Translations under genes and position numbers: made by a program
Part shown: positions 39,257-44,889 of the stretch, in pieces
Position numbering within the stretch: the stretch's first letter is position 1
Layout: the number at the start of each line of letters is the position of its first letter
The notes under the pieces: model-generated
Told to the model about the DNA's origin: nothing
Databases searched by the model: none
Seen by the model: the letters and a program-made list of their open reading frames with translations, nothing else
Origin: Rickettsiales bacterium
GTDB lineage: Bacteria > Pseudomonadota > Alphaproteobacteria > Rickettsiales > UBA1997
DNA: 44,889 bases
Direction of reading: 5' to 3'
Assembly (NCBI GenBank): GCA_031289855.1
Contig: JAITOR010000009.1
Location: forward strand, 1 to 44,889

Positions 39257-39362
39257 TGGTTGACGAAATCTAAACTCATAAAATTTATTTTATTCTATAT
39301 GGTTTCATAATACAATGAAAAAATAAAAAGTAAAATAATTAATTTTGCACTTTATATTTTTA

Positions 39363-39391
39363 TTGACAATACAAATTCATTGTAATAAAAT
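39363..39391 (+). promoter_or_regulatory. Sigma70-like promoter of the cation efflux gene
   Basis: TTGACA - 17 nt - TAAAAT; AGGAAG 6 nt before the ATG at 39412. Confidence 0.6.
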
Positions 39392-39411
39392 GTCTAAAAA
39401 AGGAAGTTTTT

Positions 39412-40365
39412 ATGAAAAAAGAAAAACATGATGGTGGTTGCAATCATAATCACATCAATAACAATATTCATCATAGCCATACTCATACTCATGACCACAA
39501 TCATGAGATGAATGAAAAGGGTATAAAAATGTTGTATTTAGCATTTGGTATAAATATGTTTTTAAGCCTTGTGGAAATAATATCTGGAATTTTTTCCGGT
39601 AGTATTTCGTTAATTGGAGATGGTTTACATAACACAAGTGATGCTTTTTCAATTTTAATCGCAATAATTGCTTACAAAATTGGCACAAAAAAAACAAATA
39701 AAGAATACTCGTTTGGTTATAAAAGATCTGAAACGATTGGTGGTTTTATAAATTTAATTTTACTATTTATATCAGGCGGATATTTATTTTTTGAGGGGCT
39801 TATAAAGTTCTTTAATCCTGAAATTATAAAGGGTGAAGTTGTGGTAATAACTTCCATAATTGCACTTATTATAGATGTGGCAACTGCAAAAATATCTCAC
39901 CAATGTTCCGGTCATAACGCAAACATGAAAATGCTTTTCCTACATAATTTGGCTGATGCTTTGGGTAGTATTGGAGTCATAATTTCTGGTATTTTTGTTA
40001 TGTATTTTGATTGGTATTTTGTTGATGGTTTAATTGCGATTATACTTGCAATATATATGATAACACAGTCAATTTATTCTTTTTCAGGTATAGTGAGAAT
40101 TTTAATGAATGCTATGCCAGAAAATTTTGATTATAATCTTATTAAAAATTCAATATTAAAAATAAAAGGTGTAAAAAATGTTCATCATTTACATATTTGG
40201 AATATAAGTGAAAATGAATTGTCATTGGAAGGACATGTTGTGGGAGATAATTTAAAAATTGTGCCGCAAATAACAAAGATGCTTGAAAAACAATTTAGCA
40301 TACGACATGTCAATATACAGATTGAAAGTAAAAGGTGTGAAAAATACGAATGTGCCGTTGTATAA
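39412..40365 (+). CDS. Cation diffusion facilitator (CzcD/ZitB-like), His-rich N-terminus
   Basis: HNHINNNIHHSHTHTHDHNHEM, SISLIGDGLHNTSDAFSILIA, HNLADALGSIGVIISG. Confidence 0.93.
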   Translation: MKKEKHDGGCNHNHINNNIHHSHTHTHDHNHEMNEKGIKMLYLAFGINMFLSLVEIISGIFSGSISLIGDGLHNTSDAFSILIAIIAYKIGTKKTNKEYSFGYKRSETIGGFINLILLFISGGYLFFEGLIKFFNPEIIKGEVVVITSIIALIIDVATAKISHQCSGHNANMKMLFLHNLADALGSIGVIISGIFVMYFDWYFVDGLIAIILAIYMITQSIYSFSGIVRILMNAMPENFDYNLIKNSILKIKGVKNVHHLHIWNISENELSLEGHVVGDNLKIVPQITKMLEKQFSIRHVNIQIESKRCEKYECAVV

Positions 40366-41706
40366 TTATATTTTTCTTTCCACCACCACATCGTTTCCCT
40401 TGCATTTTTTTATATCCCTTCCGCAATATCTCCTACCTTCAATACATCCACTTTTATGACATGCAGGTAAAAGTAACTTTGTTAAGGTTTTAATTTGTTC
40501 TTTTTCACTATTATGTAATTTTAAATAAAATTCTCTACACAAATTGTAAATTTCCTCCTGTGCCGACCAGCATAATCGCTTTTCTTGTTCATGTATGATA
40601 GCATTTGCATCACCTTTTTTGCTATACTTCACCATAACTCCATATGGGGCAATCATTAAGGCGAGGGTTTTGTCTAATTTTTTCCATAGTTTATCATAGG
40701 ATTGCATGTATTCTAATGCCTCTTTTTCAAGTCCCAACATTGCAGGTATTGGTGGCAAATAGAAATTTCCAGTTATGGTTGGTATTCCTCGTTTTAAAGT
40801 TCTATGTCGTTGATCTTGGGCGAAAGTTGCCAACGATACTTCAATTTCACTTTGTATAACAAAAAAATTGTTATTCATAAATTCTGGTGTAAATTGTTTT
40901 AAATCCACACTATCCTTTTCTTTCGCATTGAAGTCGTAATTCACATTACTAAAAATCGTGTCCATCTTATGCAATTGTGGTTTTGTAAGTATTCCACAAT
41001 GAGAAATAAAATCTGGAGTCCAATTATCTTGCCTTTGATTTTTAAAAATATACTCTAAATTAGGTTCTTCTTTTAAAACAATCTTTTTTATTTGCTCAAA
41101 AACATCCCTCATTTCCGGATTCCAAGAGGCACGATACATCGCAGATATTGCCGATAAATTCAGGGTGTAATCAAGGGCGGTTGGCATGATGGTTGAAATA
41201 AACATCCGCATTTGCTCCTGTGCTATTTTATTGGCATTAGTTTCGATATATTCAGCATTCGCGAACGGTCGCTCCTCCTTAATCAAGGAAGTTGCTAACT
41301 CGGTTGCCTTCTCCATATTGTTTTTATAAATTTTTCTACCTTGTTTTATAAATTCAATAACTTCATCGATGGGAGAATTAGGATAGTATTTTGCAATCTT
41401 TTCCTTCAATTCATCATAGTCTGGTTTCACATACATTTTCGAAAACCTACCACTTCGTTGATCGGTATTATAAAATGGATGAGTTAAATGTAAGCCAAAA
41501 ATCGTATCGTTCACAGAAATTCCATCTATATTAAAAGTATAGTAATTGTGTTGGAAGGTTGTGTGATGACCAGTTTTAAATAAGTGATTTTCAACATCCA
41601 TTGATATTCCTAATTTTGGTACATCAGCCGAATAGCATGTTTTTGCTGCATGAGAAGTCAATTCATTTGCAGATGTCGTGCTCTTTGATATTAAAGATAC
41701 TTTCAT
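40366..41706 (-). CDS. ThyX-like (FAD-dependent thymidylate synthase family) protein, two-domain
   Basis: FKTGHHTTFQHNYYTFNIDGIS…DQRSGRFSKMY in the N-half; SEIEVSLATFAQDQRHRT in the C-half; ~450 aa. Confidence 0.75.
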   Translation of the reverse strand: MKVSLISKSTTSANELTSHAAKTCYSADVPKLGISMDVENHLFKTGHHTTFQHNYYTFNIDGISVNDTIFGLHLTHPFYNTDQRSGRFSKMYVKPDYDELKEKIAKYYPNSPIDEVIEFIKQGRKIYKNNMEKATELATSLIKEERPFANAEYIETNANKIAQEQMRMFISTIMPTALDYTLNLSAISAMYRASWNPEMRDVFEQIKKIVLKEEPNLEYIFKNQRQDNWTPDFISHCGILTKPQLHKMDTIFSNVNYDFNAKEKDSVDLKQFTPEFMNNNFFVIQSEIEVSLATFAQDQRHRTLKRGIPTITGNFYLPPIPAMLGLEKEALEYMQSYDKLWKKLDKTLALMIAPYGVMVKYSKKGDANAIIHEQEKRLCWSAQEEIYNLCREFYLKLHNSEKEQIKTLTKLLLPACHKSGCIEGRRYCGRDIKKCKGNDVVVERKI

Positions 41707-41901
41707 AAACTCATGGTATATCATTATAATAAAAAAGCAAAAAAATATAATTCATTATTTTATGCTTTTTTATGATTTACATGTCAAAAAAATTTTTCAT
41801 TTGTCCTCCTTTTTATCTTATTATACAGCATTAAAATAATTGGGGAAGTATAAAAAATAAATTTTTTGCAAAACAATCAAATACATTGTATAATCAATAA
41901 T

Positions 41902-42033
41902 ATGAAGGAAGAACTTATTGTAATTGTTACATTAATTGTATGTTGGTATATAAAAGAGCATTTTTACTTATCTTTTAAAATGTATTTAGGGATAGTGACT
42001 TGTATTTTATTTATGGCATTTCAAAAGTTTTAA
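41902..42033 (+). CDS. Candidate 43-aa small membrane protein (MKEELIVIVTLIVCWYIKEHFYLSFKMYLGIVTCILFMAFQKF)
   Basis: Not in the ORF track; preceded by TTGCAA - 17 nt - TATAAT; hydrophobic segments. Confidence 0.45.
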   Translation: MKEELIVIVTLIVCWYIKEHFYLSFKMYLGIVTCILFMAFQKF

Positions 42034-42034
42034 A

Positions 42035-42109
42035 TGGAGTGGGTGACGAGGCTTGAACTCGCGACATCCACCTTGGCAAGGTGGCGCTCTACCACTGAGC
42101 TACACCCAC
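42035..42109 (-). tRNA. tRNA-Gly (GCC), CCA encoded
   Basis: Reverse strand GTGGGTG…CACCCAC acceptor, anticodon loop TTGCCAA, GTTCAAGCC T-loop, TCCA end. Confidence 0.94.
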
Positions 42110-42216
42110 TCATTAATTTTAAGATTAATATATTAAAATAAAAAAGCAAATATTTTTATAAATCACTTGAAATAAATTTGTTAAATAAAAATAATGTTTT
42201 ATATTTGCAACATAAA

Positions 42217-42270
42217 ATGTTAAATGAAAAAAATTTGCTTATGGCTGTGATGTGTGTTTTACATATGTGA
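42217..42270 (+). CDS. Candidate Met-rich regulatory leader peptide MLNEKNLLMAVMCVLHM
   Basis: Short ORF with four Met in 17 residues, one directly before the TGA, ending just upstream of an attenuator before metG. Confidence 0.6.
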   Translation: MLNEKNLLMAVMCVLHM

Positions 42271-42272
42271 TG

Positions 42273-42330
42273 GAGGTATGCGATTTTTTTTCAATCAATC
42301 ATATCTCACAAAAGATATGATTTTTTTTTT
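42273..42330 (+). promoter_or_regulatory. Transcription attenuator upstream of metG
   Basis: Terminator AATCATATCT-CACAAA-AGATATGATT + T10 (42297-330); antiterminator GAGGTATG (42273-280) with CATATCTC (42300-307), 8 bp incl. one G.U. Confidence 0.7.
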
Positions 42331-42348
42331 AATTAAAATGGAGTAAAA

Positions 42349-44061
42349 ATGTCTGAAAAAACTTTTTTTGTAACAACACCTATATATTATGTAAGTGCTG
42401 AGCCGCATATTGGTAGTTCATATCCAACTATATTTGCCGATGTGTTGGCAAGATTTCATAAATTGGATAATTATGATGTTAAATTTTTGACAGGCACTGA
42501 TGAGCACGGACAAAAGGTAGAGCAATCAGCAAAAGATGCGGGACAAAAGCCAAAAGATTTTGTGGATGAATTGTCAATTAGGTTTAGGGAAATATTAAAA
42601 ACTCTTGATTTACAACCCACGCATTTTGATGTTTTGAATGATAATTTCATAAGAACCACAGACCCAATACATAAAAAACAAGTGCAGGATGTATGGCGAA
42701 TTTTAGTTAAAAATGATTGGATATACAGGGGGCAATATGATGGTTGGTATTGTGTAAGTGATGAGGCCTATTATACTGAAGATGAGTTAGTAAAAAATGT
42801 TGATGGAGAATGGCGAACCACATTGGGTAAAAAGGTAGAATGGAAAGTGGAGGAAAGTTATTTTTTTAGATTAAGTGAATTTCAAGAGTTGTTATTGAAT
42901 ACATACAAAAAATTTCCAGACTTAGTAAGACCAGAGGGTAAAAAAACAGAAGTTATAGCTTTTGTGAGCGGTATAAATGCTAAGGAATACGAGCAGGGTA
43001 AGGCAATTAAAAAAGACTATTTGAGAGATTTAAGCGTGTCAAGAAATAATTTTGATTGGGGTATAAAAATACCTGTTGATACGGAAAACAATGAATTGCT
43101 TGATGGTGAGGAATGGAAGAATGATATTAAAAAAGAAGATAAGCATGTGATTTATGTATGGTTAGATGCTTTATTTAATTATATCGCAGCTCTTGGTTAT
43201 TCCACCAATAATAAAGATTATCAAAAATATTGGTTAAATAGTAGTAAAAAAATAAATCTTGTGGGAAAGGATATTTTGAAATTTCATGCAGTTTATTGGC
43301 CTGCATTTTTAATTGCTTGTAATTATACTCGTGAAGAAATTAAAAAATTAAATAATCAACCATTGGAAGATTTTAAGAAATACATTCCATCAAGTGTTTT
43401 TGCTCACGGATGGCTTACAAATGAAGGACAAAAAATTTCAAAATCTTTAAATAATGGAATTTATCCAGCCAAAGAAATAGAATGGTTGCAAACAGAATTT
43501 AATATTGATAATAGCACGGCAAGGGATTATTTTAAATATTATTTATTAAATGCGGTAAAATTTGGAAATGATGGAGATTATTCGAGGGTTAAACTTGTTG
43601 AAAAAATAAATGGAGATTTGGCCAATAAAATTGGAAATTTAACAAAACGAACACTGGATTTGATATATAAAAATTTTGATAAAAAAATTCCTATTGTAAA
43701 AGATTTTGATAAAATTGTAAACGTAAAAATAGATAATTTTAGAAAACATATTGATGATATTGACATAAACGATTATGTTAATGAGTTATTGCAAATTGCG
43801 GAGCATGCTAATAAATATATAGACGAAAATAAGCCTTGGGAATTGGTGAAAAGTGATAAGGAAAAATCTAGTATTGTTTTATATAGTGTGGCGAATATAA
43901 TTTTAAAAATCGCAATTTTGCTACAACCATTTGTCCCATATCTTGCGAAGAATATACTGGAAGGATTGGGGTATGATAATATTATTGGATTTGATAAAAT
44001 TGATGATAATTTGCGTGGAAATGTAATCGAAGAGCCAAAAATTATAATACCAAGATTGTAA
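42349..44061 (+). CDS. metG: Methionyl-tRNA synthetase
   Basis: TTPIYYVSAEPHIGSSYPTIFADVLARFHKLDNYDVKFLTGTDEHGQKV, VFAHGWLTNEGQKISKSLNN (KMSKS-like). Confidence 0.97.
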   Translation: MSEKTFFVTTPIYYVSAEPHIGSSYPTIFADVLARFHKLDNYDVKFLTGTDEHGQKVEQSAKDAGQKPKDFVDELSIRFREILKTLDLQPTHFDVLNDNFIRTTDPIHKKQVQDVWRILVKNDWIYRGQYDGWYCVSDEAYYTEDELVKNVDGEWRTTLGKKVEWKVEESYFFRLSEFQELLLNTYKKFPDLVRPEGKKTEVIAFVSGINAKEYEQGKAIKKDYLRDLSVSRNNFDWGIKIPVDTENNELLDGEEWKNDIKKEDKHVIYVWLDALFNYIAALGYSTNNKDYQKYWLNSSKKINLVGKDILKFHAVYWPAFLIACNYTREEIKKLNNQPLEDFKKYIPSSVFAHGWLTNEGQKISKSLNNGIYPAKEIEWLQTEFNIDNSTARDYFKYYLLNAVKFGNDGDYSRVKLVEKINGDLANKIGNLTKRTLDLIYKNFDKKIPIVKDFDKIVNVKIDNFRKHIDDIDINDYVNELLQIAEHANKYIDENKPWELVKSDKEKSSIVLYSVANIILKIAILLQPFVPYLAKNILEGLGYDNIIGFDKIDDNLRGNVIEEPKIIIPRL

Positions 44062-44177
44062 CTCAATTAAATAAATAAAAATAATATTAATATTAATATT
44101 AATAATTAATCAAATAAACTTGCTTTTTTTTTTTTTTGTGATAATATTGATTATGTTTAATAAATTATAGGTAAATT

Positions 44178-44889
44178 ATGACAGAAATAGCGTTGACAGA
44201 AGAAGAAGAAAGAATGGCAAAAAGAGAAAAAGCTCTTGAAGATCTTCAATCTAATCATTTGTTGAATGAAGAAGAGAAGGAAGAAATGAGAAAGAGATAT
44301 TCGACAAGGCCTGAAGCGATGCTGACATTTATGAATAGGCGAGATCCCTTCACAAAAAACATAGAATTAGTAATTGTTGTTTCTGAAGGGTTTGTGCAAA
44401 CAGAAATTAAGACCTTTTCTTGTAATGAGTTTGAAAATTTACAAGATTTTCAAAATAAATTAGAACCCCTTGTTGCGGCAAATATTTATGAATGGGGAAA
44501 TATAAGATCTCTTTACGGAAATATGATGGATATTTACGAGTTTGATGCAATTTCATCTGGTTTCTCTATTGAAGAACGAAAGAGTGTGAAACTCTCTCAT
44601 CTCGAAAGTGGAGTGGTTTCTTCTCTTTTAGGGGAAGAGGTAAAAGACCTATCTGTTTCTTCAACACCATCAGCACCATCACCAACAATAATACCAACAC
44701 CAACACCAATATCAGTACTATCATCAGCAGAAGTAGCAGAATTACAAAGTTCTCTACCAATAGTAAGGTCACTACCAACTATAGAACAAATAAATGCTAC
44801 AAGTTCTATTGCCACAGATAGTAATGCTCCAATTGTATCGGAGGCAGCAAATGTTGATATATCTAAACCTGGAGATACTACAATCGCCG
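44178..44889 (+). CDS. Partial ORF, hypothetical protein with Ser/Thr/Pro-rich region, runs off the window
   Basis: Open from ATG 44178 to the window end (MTEIALTEEEERMAKREKALEDLQ…SSTPSAPSPTIIPTPTPISVLSS…). Absent from the ORF track, presumably because no stop is reached. Confidence 0.65.
   Translation, partial: MTEIALTEEEERMAKREKALEDLQSNHLLNEEEKEEMRKRYSTRPEAMLTFMNRRDPFTKNIELVIVVSEGFVQTEIKTFSCNEFENLQDFQNKLEPLVAANIYEWGNIRSLYGNMMDIYEFDAISSGFSIEERKSVKLSHLESGVVSSLLGEEVKDLSVSSTPSAPSPTIIPTPTPISVLSSAEVAELQSSLPIVRSLPTIEQINATSSIATDSNAPIVSEAANVDISKPGDTTIA

Noticed and set aside
42272-42346. GGAGG plus ATG at 42278 giving MRFFFNQSYLTKDMIFFLIKME* as an alternative leader ORF of metG
   Set aside because: The spacing between GGAGG and ATG is too short and GGAGG is better explained as part of the antiterminator arm; kept only as a caveat.
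44075-44110. (TTAATA)n-like stretch after metG
   Set aside because: Short AT-rich iteration expected in this composition; no function supported.

Overview
AT-rich 44.9 kb bacterial window, chromosomal in character. Housekeeping genes: frr, tpiA, ilvB-like, smpB, murJ, metG, and tRNA-Thr, -Ser and -Gly. Envelope and surface genes: an NlpC/P60 lipoprotein, a YihY-family protein, MscS, an MlaF-like ATPase, M48 peptidase, GT8, three DUF4422 proteins and one GT61. Also present are a lone virB11-like T4SS ATPase and a 4064-aa Cys-rich secreted protein (10027-22221). The gene set suggests an alphaproteobacterium, possibly a host-associated Rickettsiales-like lineage with retained amino-acid metabolism; this is an inference only. 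Strongest signals outside the ORF track: (1) a complete-looking leader-peptide attenuator with His-His codons upstream of an amino-acid-binding protein (25992-26169); (2) a second attenuator with a Met-rich leader peptide upstream of metG (42217-42330); (3) two convergent glycosyltransferase genes, each preceded by a FVN(P/Q)-(ER)n reading frame built on an AG/CT dinucleotide repeat, which looks like a phase-variable contingency module (36747-39279); (4) a DUF1697-like gene split at an A9 tract; (5) the giant Cys-rich protein with C..G.W..C modules and twin CX3C motifs. Coordinates were counted by hand and may be off by 1-2 nt for non-ORF-track features.
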